NCBI RefSeq assembly: GCF_008704555.1
Contig: NZ_CP023702.1
Coordinates: 496,001-560,000 of the forward strand
Length of the DNA: 64,000 nucleotides
Reading direction: 5' to 3'
DNA from: Streptomyces nitrosporeus
Lineage (GTDB): Bacteria > Actinomycetota > Actinomycetes > Streptomycetales > Streptomycetaceae
Shown here: in pieces, positions 50,164-59,254 of the stretch
How the letters are laid out: the number at the start of each line of letters is the position of its first letter
Position numbering within the stretch: the first letter of the stretch is position 1
Made by a program: the position numbers and the translations under genes
The notes under the pieces: generated by a model
Told to the model about the DNA's origin: nothing
The model's input: the letters and a program-made list of their open reading frames with translations, nothing else
Databases searched by the model: none

Positions 50164-51648
50164 GTGAGCGCGGTGGACGCGGCCGTCGTCGGCAGCGGAC
50201 CGAACGGCCTCGCGGCCGCCGTCACCCTGGCCAGAGCGGGACTGCGGGTCGCGGTGTACGAGGCCGCCGGTACCGTCGGGGGCGGGCTGCGCGGAGCCGA
50301 CCTCTTCGGCTCCGGCGTGGTCCACGACATCTGCTCGGCGGTCCATCCGATGGGGATGTCCTCCCCGTTCTTCAGGGAGTTCGGGCTCGCCGCGCGTGTG
50401 GACATGCTCCGCCCGGAGGTCAGCTACGCCCACCCCCTCGACGGCGGGCGGGCGGCCCTGGCCTGGCACGACCTGGACGCGACCTGTGCCGGGCTGGGAC
50501 GGGACGGAGCGCGCTGGCGCCGGCTGATGGAACCCCTGCTGGCGCACGGCGACGACCTGGCCGGGCTGCTCCTCTCCGACCTGCGCCGCCCGCCCGGGCT
50601 CCGGGCCGCGCCGGCGCTGGCGGGCCGGGTCCTGCTCCACGGGACCCGGCTGGGGCCGCGGTCCTTCCGCGACGAGGAGGCACGGGCCCTGCTCGCGGGC
50701 GCCGCCGCGCATCTGACCGGCCCGCTGCCGTCGCTGCCCGGCGCCGCCGTGGGACTGCTGCTGGCCACGCTCGCCCACGGTCCCGGCTGGCCGGTTCCGC
50801 GCGGCGGCAGCCGGAGCATCGCCGAGGCGCTGGCCGCCGACATCCGGGCGCACGGCGGAGTGCTGCACACCGGGCGGAAGATCACCGACCTGCGGGAACT
50901 GGCGGGTGTCCGGGTGGTGCTGCTGGACGTCTCGCCCACGGCCCTGGCGGCCCTGGCCGGGGACCGGCTCCCCGGGGGCTATGCCCGGGCGCTGCGCCGC
51001 TACCGGTACGGTCCGTCCGCCGGCAAGGCCGACTTCCTCGTCTCGGAGCCGATCCCCTGGTCCGCCCCCGGCACCGGCCGGGCGGTGACCGTGCACCTCG
51101 GCGGCACCGCGGCGGAGGTCTTCCGCCAGGAGACGGCCAACGCCCGCGGTACGGCGGGCGAGCGGCCCTTCGTGCTGGTGGTGGACCCGGCGGTCGCCGA
51201 CCCGGAGCGGGCCCGGCCCGGTCTCCGTCCGGTGTGGGCCTACGCCCACCTCCCGCACGGGTCCGCCCGCGACCCGCTCCCCCTCGTCCGGGCGGCGATC
51301 GAACGGTACGCCCCGGGCTTCACCGGCACCGTGGTCGCCGAACGCGGCATGTCCGGGGCCGATTACGCCCGTTACAACCCCAACTACGTCGGCGGGGACA
51401 TCGCGACGGGCGCGATCGGCCTCCGGCAGAGCGTGTTCAGGCCCGTCGCCCGGTGGGACCCGTACCGTACCCCGCTGCCGGGCGTCTACCTGTGCTCCGC
51501 GGCCACCCCGCCGGGGCCCGGGGTGCACGGGATGTGCGGCCTGCTGGCCGCCCGCACGGCACTGCGCCGGGAGTTCGGCCTGCCCCTGCCGCCGCTGGGA
51601 CGGGCCGGCGCCGGGGCGGACGGCCCCGGCGGGGCGGGGGCGGGGTGA
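50164..51648 (+). CDS. Phytoene-desaturase-like FAD oxidoreductase (LinE-like)
   Basis: The 494-residue flavoprotein begins with the dinucleotide-binding motif AAVVGSGPNGLAAAVTLARA and YEAAGTVGGGLRGADLFG, and ends with YLCSAATPPGPGVHGMCGLL, the CrtI/CrtISO-type C-terminal FAD contact. NAD(P)/FAD oxidoreductases of this family (often called LinE) occur in a subset of linaridin clusters, where their reaction is not settled; desaturation or isomerisation of residues is possible. It is the last plus-strand gene of the operon, 106 bp after the transporter, in a very GC-rich gap. The GTG at 50164 was chosen although its ribosome binding site is weak; a GTG at 50173 is also possible. Confidence 0.78.
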   Translation: MSAVDAAVVGSGPNGLAAAVTLARAGLRVAVYEAAGTVGGGLRGADLFGSGVVHDICSAVHPMGMSSPFFREFGLAARVDMLRPEVSYAHPLDGGRAALAWHDLDATCAGLGRDGARWRRLMEPLLAHGDDLAGLLLSDLRRPPGLRAAPALAGRVLLHGTRLGPRSFRDEEARALLAGAAAHLTGPLPSLPGAAVGLLLATLAHGPGWPVPRGGSRSIAEALAADIRAHGGVLHTGRKITDLRELAGVRVVLLDVSPTALAALAGDRLPGGYARALRRYRYGPSAGKADFLVSEPIPWSAPGTGRAVTVHLGGTAAEVFRQETANARGTAGERPFVLVVDPAVADPERARPGLRPVWAYAHLPHGSARDPLPLVRAAIERYAPGFTGTVVAERGMSGADYARYNPNYVGGDIATGAIGLRQSVFRPVARWDPYRTPLPGVYLCSAATPPGPGVHGMCGLLAARTALRREFGLPLPPLGRAGAGADGPGGAGAG

Positions 51649-51691
51649 GGGCGCCCGGCGGGGCGGGCGCGCGGCCGGGCCCCGGGTCCGC

Positions 51692-52696
51692 TCACACCCA
51701 GCCGCGCTCGCGTGCGAGCAGGGCCGCCTGGGCCCGGTTGCGGGCGCCCAGCAGCCGCAGGACGTCGGAGATGTGCCTCCGGTAGCTGCGCAGGGACATC
51801 CGGGCCTCCCGGGCACCCGCCTCGTCCTTGCTGGCGGCGCACATGACGGTGAGCACCAGGTGCTGGGTGTCGGTGAGCCGCGCGACCTCGCCGGTGTCGG
51901 CCGCGACCAGGCCGGCGAAGTCGGCCGCGGTGGCCCACAGCCGTTCGAAGAGTCCGACCAGGCTGCTCACCAGCCCGCCCTCCTCCGTGTACAGGGCTCC
52001 GCGTGCGGGGTCGCGGGCGTCGATGGGCACCAGGGCCGCGTGCCGGTCGTAGACGAGGATCAGCTCGGAGAGTTCGTCGGCGACCCGGACGGCCGCTCCG
52101 GCACGGTGCAGTTCCCGCAGGCGTGCCAGGGCGCCTGTGTCCGCGAGGGCTGTGAGGCGTACGAGGACGCGTACCCGGACCTCCTTGCCCAGCCGGCCGG
52201 GGCCGAGGTGCTGGGCGTACGCGGCACTCTCCGGCGACAGGGTGTCGTAGGGTTCGGCCGACAGCACCTCCGACCGGGCGTCGAAGGCCAGTTGGCCCAC
52301 CCGGGCCCGTACCTGCCGCAGATCCCCCAGCCGGTGCAGGGCGGCTCTCTCCCCTTCCGGTGAAGCGGGCCCCGGTGCCGGTCTGTCCCGTTGCAGCGAC
52401 CGCAGGATCGGCCGGATGTCGACGAGCTGGCGCATCGTCCGGTGCGCCGTGTCCAGCCGCTCACCGGCCAGGCGGGGCACGGCGACGACAGGGTCCACGG
52501 CCCAGGTGCTCTCGTCGTCACCGTGCAGCAGCCACAGTCGTCTCAGCTGTGCGATCGCCTGTGCGCCGTCCGCCCGGTCCCGGGGGAGCACGTCGTGGGC
52601 CGCGCGCTCCGGTGTCCCGGGGTTGCGCAGGAAGTGCCGGTAGATGTCCTCCTCGGTGCTGGTCAGGCCGAGTACGGACATGCTGTGGGTGTTCAT
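51692..52696 (-). CDS. TrmB/LuxR-like helix-turn-helix regulator of the RiPP cluster
   Basis: The 334-residue protein starts at ATG 52696 behind GGGGAGG. The N-terminal winged helix is TrmB-like (VLGLTSTEEDIYRHFLRNPG), the middle region is LVRLTALADTGALARLRELH and ELILVYDRHAALVPIDARDP, and the C-terminal LuxR-type HTH is EARMSLRSYRRHISDVLRLL followed by GARNRAQAALLARERGW. It is paralogous to the regulator at 29267-30451. It converges on the LinE-like gene and is divergent from the ATPase-GNAT regulator, which places it as a pathway-specific regulator. Direct GTCTCA repeats lie in the divergent region. The ligand is unknown. Confidence 0.82.
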   Translation of the reverse strand: MNTHSMSVLGLTSTEEDIYRHFLRNPGTPERAAHDVLPRDRADGAQAIAQLRRLWLLHGDDESTWAVDPVVAVPRLAGERLDTAHRTMRQLVDIRPILRSLQRDRPAPGPASPEGERAALHRLGDLRQVRARVGQLAFDARSEVLSAEPYDTLSPESAAYAQHLGPGRLGKEVRVRVLVRLTALADTGALARLRELHRAGAAVRVADELSELILVYDRHAALVPIDARDPARGALYTEEGGLVSSLVGLFERLWATAADFAGLVAADTGEVARLTDTQHLVLTVMCAASKDEAGAREARMSLRSYRRHISDVLRLLGARNRAQAALLARERGWV

Positions 52697-52772
52697 GTCG
52701 CCTCCCCGAGTGCTCAGTCCCGCTGCCTGGTGTGACCACGGGGACAAGCTAGCCCCGGCCTCGTACGGCGAA

Positions 52773-52789
52773 GTCTCACAGAGGTCTCA
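52773..52789. promoter_or_regulatory. GTCTCA direct repeats in the divergent regulator promoter
   Basis: GTCTCA occurs at 52773-52778 and 52784-52789, exactly 11 bp apart, one helical turn, and again at 52886-52891. Direct repeats on one face of the helix suit a regulator that binds head-to-tail. The position between the two divergent regulator genes suggests mutual or autoregulation. Confidence 0.45.
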
Positions 52790-52835
52790 TGAAGAGAACT
52801 CCGCTCGCGGCCTTCTCGCGGCAAAGGCCGGTCAT

Positions 52836-52841
52836 TAGGGT
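52836..52841 (+). promoter_or_regulatory. Candidate -10 box of a leaderless ATPase-GNAT regulator transcript
   Basis: TAGGGT is followed by exactly 7 nt (GTTCGCC) and GTG at 52849. Confidence 0.5.
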
Positions 52842-52848
52842 GTTCGCC

Positions 52849-54720
52849 GTGATCACCGGCGGTCCGCCGGGGAGCGGGGCAGGGGGTCTCATGGCTGGGG
52901 CGGCGACGGGGTCTTCGGTGAGAGCGACACCGGAGGTCCTGAGGGCGGCGGTGGAGGAGCACCGGCTGGTCAACCTGACCGGGCCGCTCGGCAGCGGGAA
53001 GTCCTGGCTGGTGTCGCGGCTTCCGTCGGCACGCACGGTGGACCTGGCCTGCGCCGGAGCGGGGGACGCCGTGCGCACGGCACTCGGCGAACGTACCGCG
53101 CAGCCGCTCGTCCTGGACGGCGCGGACGGCCCCGGGGCCCTCGCGCTGCTGGAGCACGTACGGACCGCGTACGAAGCACGTCCGGCACCGTTGGTCCTGG
53201 TGAGCCGCCGGTCCTTACTGGCCCGGCCCGGGTGGACCCTCTCGGGCGCCGCGGTCGTCGAAACGGCGCCCTGGCCCGACGACCGCGTCGCACGGCTGGC
53301 GGTGGCCGCGCAACTGACCGGCCCGGCGGCCCGGGAGCTGGTCGTCCGGCTGGCCGGGGGCAACCCGCTGATCGCCGGCGCGGTCTGCCGGGCGCTGCAC
53401 GCGGGCGCCACGCCGGACTCCCCCGGGGCCGTCGCCGACCAGGTCGCCCAGGAGATCACCGAGCGGCTCTCCCGCGAGCAGCCCGCCCACCGGTGGCAGC
53501 GGGCCCTGGAGAGGCTCGCCGCCATGTGGGGCGGCGACCGGGAATTGCTCGGAGCCGACCGGGAGCTCTTCGGCACCCTCGGCGGGCTCAGCCTCGTGAC
53601 CCGTACGGAACTCGGTCTCGCCGTCGTCGAACCGTTCCGCAGCGTGTTCGAACAAGCCTATCGGTGGCGGCAGCCCGCGGCCCACAGCGGTTCGCGGTCC
53701 CGCGCGCTCACCCACCGCGGGCGGCAACTGGGCTCGGAGACGGCCGTCACCCGCCGGAGCAGGATCGCCGAGGGGGTCATGGCCCTCAGCGGCGACGCCG
53801 TCATCCACGAGACGCTGTTCCCGGCGAGCCCCGCCGACGGCGCGATCCAGACCGCCGTCCCGGGCGACGCCGACGCCATCGGAGGGCTGATGCACGGCTG
53901 GGCCCGGCAGGGGGGCATGGACACCCGGCGCACGGAACGTCTGGTGGAGCAGTGGCTGCGCGACGATCCCGCCGGTTTCCGGCTCGCCCGGGACCGGGAC
54001 GGCCGGGCCGTGGGCGTCATGGGTCTGGTCCGGGTGGCCGACCGCACCGTCAGCAGCGTGGAACCCCTGCTCCAGCAGCACACCGAGCGGGTGCTGAGCG
54101 GCCGGCGGGCGCAGTCGCTGGTGCTCGGGGCCGCGTACTGCCCGGACCGGGGCCTGCACGCGCGGCTGTTGCGCGACCTGCTGCACCACGTCATGGCCAA
54201 CGGCCTGCTGCTGACCGTCTCCACACCGAACCCGCACTACCAGCGGCTGCTGGACCGGCTCCGTTTCCACCAGCACGGCACCACCACCGACGACGTCTAC
54301 CAGTGCGGCCGCAAACCCGAGATCTACAGCCAGGACTTCGAGCGTGACGCGATCGCCGGCTGGGTGGGACGGCTGGCCCTCGGCCCGGGCGGCGCCCCGC
54401 ACTCCACCGGCCGGGACGTCGGCCAGGCCCTCGCCCACATCACCGATGCCGGCTGGCTGGCGCACAGCCCGCTGCTGCGCCCCCCGCACACCACGACGGC
54501 GGGGGACCTCCAGGAGGCGCTGCGGGAGGGGGTGCGCGCGCTGGCGGACAGCGAAGAGCCCGGGGAGGCCGAGGCTGGCTGGATCCTGCTGCACTACTAC
54601 CTCGGGCGCCCGCAGACCCATCAGCAGCTGGCGCGCCGGCTCCACATGAGCCGGGCCACGTACTTCCGCCGGCTGCGGTACGGACTCGACGTCCTGGGGC
54701 GGCGGCTGACGGCGGGCTGA
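52849..54720 (+). CDS. Large ATPase-GNAT-HTH fusion protein, candidate cluster regulator
   Basis: The 623-residue protein seems to have three parts. Residues about 25-230 form a P-loop ATPase: VNLTGPLGSGKSWLVSRLPS (Walker A), QPLVLDGADGPGALALLEHV (Walker B-like) and ERLSREQPAHRWQRALERLA, as in STAND-type regulators. Residues about 320-490 resemble a GNAT acetyltransferase: IQTAVPGDADAIGGLMHGWA, GFRLARDRDGRAVGVMGLVR and RRAQSLVLGAAYCPDRGLHA. The C-terminus is a helix-turn-helix (THQQLARRLHMSRATYFRRL). It lies divergent from the LuxR-like regulator beside the RiPP genes. An acetyl-CoA-sensing regulator is an attractive guess, but this domain combination is not one I recognise. An in-frame ATG at 52891 is an alternative start. 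Confidence 0.7.
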   Translation: MITGGPPGSGAGGLMAGAATGSSVRATPEVLRAAVEEHRLVNLTGPLGSGKSWLVSRLPSARTVDLACAGAGDAVRTALGERTAQPLVLDGADGPGALALLEHVRTAYEARPAPLVLVSRRSLLARPGWTLSGAAVVETAPWPDDRVARLAVAAQLTGPAARELVVRLAGGNPLIAGAVCRALHAGATPDSPGAVADQVAQEITERLSREQPAHRWQRALERLAAMWGGDRELLGADRELFGTLGGLSLVTRTELGLAVVEPFRSVFEQAYRWRQPAAHSGSRSRALTHRGRQLGSETAVTRRSRIAEGVMALSGDAVIHETLFPASPADGAIQTAVPGDADAIGGLMHGWARQGGMDTRRTERLVEQWLRDDPAGFRLARDRDGRAVGVMGLVRVADRTVSSVEPLLQQHTERVLSGRRAQSLVLGAAYCPDRGLHARLLRDLLHHVMANGLLLTVSTPNPHYQRLLDRLRFHQHGTTTDDVYQCGRKPEIYSQDFERDAIAGWVGRLALGPGGAPHSTGRDVGQALAHITDAGWLAHSPLLRPPHTTTAGDLQEALREGVRALADSEEPGEAEAGWILLHYYLGRPQTHQQLARRLHMSRATYFRRLRYGLDVLGRRLTAG

Positions 54721-55093
54721 GCGGCCCCGGACCGGTACGGCTCTTGTGGGACAGCCAAGGGTCCTGTCCGCGGTCCCCGGCGGTGTCCTGCGCCCGCTCC
54801 CCGGGCCGCGCGACCCCGGGTCGCGAGCCCCGGACCGTGAGGCCCCGGGGGCCCGGCGGTGCCCGGCGGGCGGGCGCCACCCCTCCGGGAACACGCGCTA
54901 GCCGGAATTTGACAGACCGGCACGGGGCGCCCGCAGCCGTTGACCACGGCGCCCCGTGGTGTGAGGGTTCCGCCAGCCGCGCCACGTGGCGGCCGGCACC
55001 GGCCGGCCGCCGGTCGGACGTCCGCACCCCCGGACAGTCGATTGGCATGCCCATGCCCGGACGTGGAACACGCAACTCTCACAAGGAGCGACG
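54721..55093 (+). promoter_or_regulatory. 373-bp intergenic region before the protease fusion, with inverted repeat and promoter candidate
   Basis: A perfect 11-bp inverted repeat CACGGGGCGCC / GGCGCCCCGTG spans 54921-54958, with 16 bp between the arms. TTGACC (54940) with a 17-bp spacer to GAGGGT (54963) is a possible promoter overlapping it. No gene is seen. Confidence 0.35.
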
Positions 55094-58000
55094 ATGCTCA
55101 GACAGACCGCGGTGGCCGGGATATCCCTGGCCCTGGCAATCGGCGGGGTGATGGCACCGGCGTCCGCCTCGGCCCGGTCCGCTCCCGCGCCGGAGCGGCC
55201 GGATCCCGTGGCGACGGCCGTCGCCGCCGCCGACCGGGCCGTGAACAGCGGCCTCGACTCCCTCGCGGCCGGCGGGCCCGAGGAGCGGTACGACCGGCAC
55301 CAGGTGACCCCGTGGGCGGAGGGCCTCTACTCCGTGGCCTACGAACGCACCTACCACGGCCTGCCGGTGGTGGGCGGCGACGCCGTCGTGCTCGTCGACG
55401 GCCGGGGCGGGGTCCGCTCCGTGCAGACCGCCGCCGAGGACGCGATCGCCGTACCGACGAAGGCCCGGATCACCGCCGACCAGGCGGTCAGGACCAGCCG
55501 TTCCCGGCTCGCCACGGTGCAGAGGGTCGAATCCCGGCGCCTGGTCGTCCACATCGAGGACGAGGTCCAGACCCTCGCCTGGGAGACCGTGCTGACCGGC
55601 CGCACGGAGCGGAAGGAGCCGAGCCGGCTGCACGTCTTCGTGGACGCGCGCACCGGCAAGGTGGCCGGCAGCTACGACGACGTGCACGCCGGCACCGGCA
55701 CCAGCGAGTGGAACGGCCCGAACCCGCTCACCATCGACACCTCGCGCTCGGGCAGCAGCTACGTGCTGCGTGACACCACCCGTCCCGGCCTCCAGTGCTC
55801 GGACTACAGCGGCGGGGTCTTCACCAAGTCGACCGACTCCTGGGGCACGGGCAACGCCACCAGCAAGGAGACCGGCTGCGTCGACGTCATGTTCGCCGCC
55901 CAGAAGCAGTGGAACATGCTCCGCGACTGGCTCGGGCGCAACGGCCACAACGGCAACGGCGGCAGCTGGCCGGTCCGGGTCGGGCTGAACCAGCTCAACG
56001 CCTACTGGGACGGCTCCACGGTCACCATCGGCCGCAACAGCGCGAACAAGTGGATCGCCGGCATGGACGTCGTGGCCCACGAGTTCGGCCACGGGCTGGA
56101 CACCTACACCCCCGGCGGCGCCAACAACGAGAGCGGGCTCGGCGAGGCGACCGGCGACATCATGGGCGCCCTGACCGAGGCGTACTCCGACCAGCCGGCC
56201 CCGTACGACACACCCGACTACACCGTCGGCGAGGAGATCGACCTCCAGGGACGCGGCCCCATCCGCAACATGTACAACCCCGCCCTGGTCAACAACGACC
56301 CCGCCTGCTACTCCGCGTCGATCCCCTCGACCGAGGAGCACGCGGCGGCCGGCCCCATGAACCACTGGTTCTACCTGCTGGCCGAGGGCTCCAGCCCCGG
56401 CGGCGGCAAGCCCTCCAGCCCCACCTGCAACAACCAGCAGGTGACCGGGGTGGGCATCCAGAACGCCGGGAAGGTCTTCTACGGTGCCATGCTGCTCAAG
56501 ACCAGCGGCATGACCTACAAGCGCTACCGCACGGCCACCCTGACCGCGGCCAAGAACCTGGACCCGGGGTGCGGGCTCTTCGAGGCCACCAAGGCCGCCT
56601 GGAACGCGATCAGCGTCCCGGCGCAGAGCGGTGACCCGGTCTGCACCGGACAGCAGGCCGACTTCTCGCTCTCCCTCAGCCCGTCCTCCGGCAGCGTCGA
56701 GGCCGGGGCCGCGGTGAACGCCACGGTCGGCACGACCACCGTCTCCGGCGGCGCCCAGCAGATCTCCCTGACCGCCTCCGGCGCCCCGGCGGGGGTGAGC
56801 GCCACCTTCAGTCCGGCGACGGTCACCTCGGGTTCCTCCTCCACCCTGCGGATCTCCGCCTCGGACGCCGCGGCCGCCGGTACGTACACCCTGACGGTCA
56901 AGGGGACGGCGGGCACCACCACGCACACCGCCCAGTACACCCTCGCCGTCTCGGGCGGCACCGGCCCGTCCGATCCCCCGGACGTCGACGTGGCCGCCGT
57001 CCAGGCGCACCTGACCCGGTACCAGTCCATCGCGACGCAGAACGGCGGCAACCGCCGCTCCACCGGTGCCGGTTACGACGCGTCGGTGGCGTACACCAAG
57101 GAGAAGCTCCAGGCGGCCGGTTACACGGTCACCGAGCAGACCTGCGCCTCCGGCTGCACCGCGGGCGCGGGCACCAACCTGATCGCCGAGTGGCCGAAGG
57201 GGGACGCGAACAGCGTCTACATGTTCGGTGCCCATCTCGACGGTGTGTCCGCCGGGCCCGGCATCAACGACAACGCCTCCGGCTCCGCCGCGCTGCTGGA
57301 GGCCGCGCTCACGCTGGCCGGGCAGAACCCCGCCATGAAGAACCGCGTCCGCTTCGCCTGGTGGACCGACGAGGAGCAGGGGCTGAACGGCTCCGACTAC
57401 TACGCCACCGCCCTCTCCTCGGCGGAACGCGCCCGGATCAAGGCGTACTACAACTTCGACATGGTCGGCTCCGTCAACGGCGGGTACTTCATCAACAACC
57501 TCAACTCGGTGGCCTCCGCCCCGATGAAGGAGTACTGGGCCTCCCTGGGGCTGGCCCCGCAGGAGAACGTCGAGGGACAGGGCCGCAGCGACGACTACTC
57601 CTTCCAGCGGATCGGCGTCCCGACCTCCGGCTACGCCACCGGCGCCTCGGCCGTGAAGTCGGCCGCGGAGGCGGCCAAGTGGGGCGGCACGGCGGGGCGT
57701 TCCTACGACCCCTGCTACCACTCCTCCTGCGACACCACCGCCAACATCAGCGCCACCGCGCTGAACCGCAGCGCGGACGGCATCGCCTACACGCTCTGGA
57801 AGACCTCGGTCGGCACCACCACCGTGCCGGTGAACGACTTCTCGCTCTCCGCGAACCCCTCGGCGGGCACCGTGCAGCCGGGCTCGTCCGCCGGGGTCAC
57901 CGTCTCGACGGCCACCGTCAGCGGTGACGCCCAGACCGTGCGCCTGTCGGCGTCGGGCGCTCCGTCGGGTGTGACGGTCTCCTTCGCCCCGGCGTCGGTG

Positions 58001-58285
58001 ACCTCCGGTCAGTCCTCGACCGCGACCGTGCAGGTGGCGGCCGGCACGGTGCCGGGCACCTACACCCTGACCCTCACGGGGACGGGCGAGGCCACCCACT
58101 CCACCACCTACACGCTCACCGTGCCCGGTGACGGCGGCGGGCAGACGACCTGGCGGCTGGGGGCCACCTACGCGGCCGGCGACCTGGTCACCTACAACGG
58201 CACCACCTACCGGTGCCTCCAGGGGCACACCGCCTATCCGGGCTGGGAACCGCCGAACGTCCCCGCCCTGTGGGTGGCCGTCTGA
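55094..58285 (+). CDS. Secreted bifunctional protease: M4 metalloprotease + M28 aminopeptidase + chitin-binding module
   Basis: The 1063-residue protein starts at ATG 55094 behind AAGGAG. Order of parts: signal peptide ([20 protein letters not shown], cleavage near SASA); FTP/PepSY propeptide; M4 catalytic domain with [13 protein letters not shown] (zinc His at about 329) and GEATGDIMG (third ligand); Ig-like domain ([20 protein letters not shown], about 523-625); M28 aminopeptidase like the S. griseus enzyme, with [20 protein letters not shown] (about 712-731), [20 protein letters not shown] (about 757) and [11 protein letters not shown]; a second Ig-like domain; and a C-terminal CBM5/12 ([20 protein letters not shown]). 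It could combine endo- and exo-proteolysis on chitin or mycelial surfaces. Adjacent to the RiPP regulators, it might also remove leaders, but this is speculative. Confidence 0.9.
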   Translation: MLRQTAVAGISLALAIGGVMAPASASARSAPAPERPDPVATAVAAADRAVNSGLDSLAAGGPEERYDRHQVTPWAEGLYSVAYERTYHGLPVVGGDAVVLVDGRGGVRSVQTAAEDAIAVPTKARITADQAVRTSRSRLATVQRVESRRLVVHIEDEVQTLAWETVLTGRTERKEPSRLHVFVDARTGKVAGSYDDVHAGTGTSEWNGPNPLTIDTSRSGSSYVLRDTTRPGLQCSDYSGGVFTKSTDSWGTGNATSKETGCVDVMFAAQKQWNMLRDWLGRNGHNGNGGSWPVRVGLNQLNAYWDGSTVTIGRNSANKWIAGMDVVAHEFGHGLDTYTPGGANNESGLGEATGDIMGALTEAYSDQPAPYDTPDYTVGEEIDLQGRGPIRNMYNPALVNNDPACYSASIPSTEEHAAAGPMNHWFYLLAEGSSPGGGKPSSPTCNNQQVTGVGIQNAGKVFYGAMLLKTSGMTYKRYRTATLTAAKNLDPGCGLFEATKAAWNAISVPAQSGDPVCTGQQADFSLSLSPSSGSVEAGAAVNATVGTTTVSGGAQQISLTASGAPAGVSATFSPATVTSGSSSTLRISASDAAAAGTYTLTVKGTAGTTTHTAQYTLAVSGGTGPSDPPDVDVAAVQAHLTRYQSIATQNGGNRRSTGAGYDASVAYTKEKLQAAGYTVTEQTCASGCTAGAGTNLIAEWPKGDANSVYMFGAHLDGVSAGPGINDNASGSAALLEAALTLAGQNPAMKNRVRFAWWTDEEQGLNGSDYYATALSSAERARIKAYYNFDMVGSVNGGYFINNLNSVASAPMKEYWASLGLAPQENVEGQGRSDDYSFQRIGVPTSGYATGASAVKSAAEAAKWGGTAGRSYDPCYHSSCDTTANISATALNRSADGIAYTLWKTSVGTTTVPVNDFSLSANPSAGTVQPGSSAGVTVSTATVSGDAQTVRLSASGAPSGVTVSFAPASVTSGQSSTATVQVAAGTVPGTYTLTLTGTGEATHSTTYTLTVPGDGGGQTTWRLGATYAAGDLVTYNGTTYRCLQGHTAYPGWEPPNVPALWVAV

Positions 58286-58309
58286 CACCCACGCACCACC
58301 GGCCGCCGC

Positions 58310-58352
58310 GGCACCCGGACACGGGGCCGCGGCGGCTCCGTGTCCGGGTGCC
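58310..58352. terminator. 15-bp perfect hairpin after the protease fusion
   Basis: GGCACCCGGACACGG and CCGTGTCCGGGTGCC pair perfectly around a 13-nt loop, 25 bp after the stop codon. Confidence 0.85.
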
Positions 58353-58545
58353 GGGGGGCGGCGGGGGACGGCCCCCTGCCCCCTGATGTCCCGTCACCTC
58401 GGTGCCGACGCGAAAACGGGGCAGGGGTGCAGGAGGAGGATGCGCGGTGATGCAGCTCACGCCGCGTGCCGATGCACGGACCGAGGCGTTCCGTCGTCTA
58501 CTCCGGTGCCGGGAACCGTTCATCCGACGCGAGAGGGAGCAGGTC

Positions 58546-58962
58546 TTGTCCAGCGTTATCGAGCAGTCCGTGCAGGCCCGCATGGTGGCATCCGCTCCCC
58601 GGATGGAGACGCTTCCCGCCACCCTGCACTACGACCGTCAGGACCCCTTCGCCGTCCGCATGGCCTTCCCCGCCCCGGCGACGCTGGAGGGCGCCGACGT
58701 CTGCTGGGAGTTCTCCCGGGAGCTGCTGGCCACCGGGATGGAGGCGCCGGCCGGCGTGGGGGACGTGCGGGTGCGGCCCTTCGGCTACGACCGTACGGTG
58801 CTCGAATTCCACGCCGCCGAGGGCATCGCCATGGTGCACGTGCGCACCGCGGATCTGCGCCGCTTCCTGGACCGGGCCCACGCGCTCGTGCCGGTGGGCG
58901 ACGAGTACCGCTTCCTGGACCTGGACCGCGATCTGACGGACCTGCTGGACGGCCGGGACTGA
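58546..58962 (+). CDS. ssgD: SsgA-like sporulation and cell division protein (SsgD ortholog), TTG start
   Basis: The 138-residue protein is SsgA-like throughout: SSVIEQSVQARMVASAPRME, LPATLHYDRQDPFAVRMAFP, WEFSRELLATGMEAPAGVGD, DVRVRPFGYDRTVLEFHAAE and RFLDRAHALVPVGDEYRFLD. SsgA-like proteins guide septum and wall assembly during growth and sporulation. The TTG at 58546 was chosen because GGGAGCAGG lies directly upstream and it gives the family length; the frame is open far upstream but that part is Arg-rich and not conserved. By position, I assign it to SsgD (SCO6722 in S. coelicolor, from memory). It stands alone between two hairpins. Confidence 0.9.
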   Translation: MSSVIEQSVQARMVASAPRMETLPATLHYDRQDPFAVRMAFPAPATLEGADVCWEFSRELLATGMEAPAGVGDVRVRPFGYDRTVLEFHAAEGIAMVHVRTADLRRFLDRAHALVPVGDEYRFLDLDRDLTDLLDGRD

Positions 58963-59124
58963 CGGCCCGGACCGGCCTCCGGCTCGCCGCCGGCCCCGGG
59001 CACACCGGTCCCGTGGACCTCGACGGCTGCGGCACATCGGCCCTGCCGCGGCCTCCCGCCCCGCCGCCGGGGTGTGGCACGGTCCGCGGCGCACCCCGGA
59101 CCGGCCCTCCGCGTACGGCCCTGA

Positions 59125-59144
59125 CCTGCCGTGATGACGGCAGG
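59125..59144. terminator. Hairpin downstream of ssgD
   Basis: CCTGCCGT-GATG-ACGGCAGG forms a perfect 8-bp stem with a 4-nt loop in the gap before the desaturase promoter. Confidence 0.5.
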
Positions 59145-59169
59145 CGACCATGCGCGGCAAGGTCCGGGC

Positions 59170-59228
59170 TTGGCTATGGCCTTACCGTCGCCTTAACCTA
59201 CGGTCACGTAACCTACGTAGCCGTAGGT
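59170..59228 (+). promoter_or_regulatory. Desaturase promoter with overlapping palindromic operator
   Basis: TTGGCT (59170) and TAACCT (59194), 18 bp apart, form a promoter. ACCTACG occurs at 59196 and 59211, and its complement CGTAGGT at 59222, making the 18-bp palindrome ACCTACG-TAGC-CGTAGGT and a wider ACCTACGG/CCGTAGGT pair. The sites cover the -10 box and the start of transcription, as expected for repression. Confidence 0.6.
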
Positions 59229-59254
59229 AATTCTCCCGTCCCCAGGAGTTCCCC

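Noticed and set aside
43793..51648. Lanthipeptide or daptide cluster
   Set aside because: No LanB/C/M/KC/L-like enzyme is present, and no aminotransferase or alcohol dehydrogenase set as in daptides; the membrane-hydrolase fusion and PxxxTP motifs fit linaridins better.
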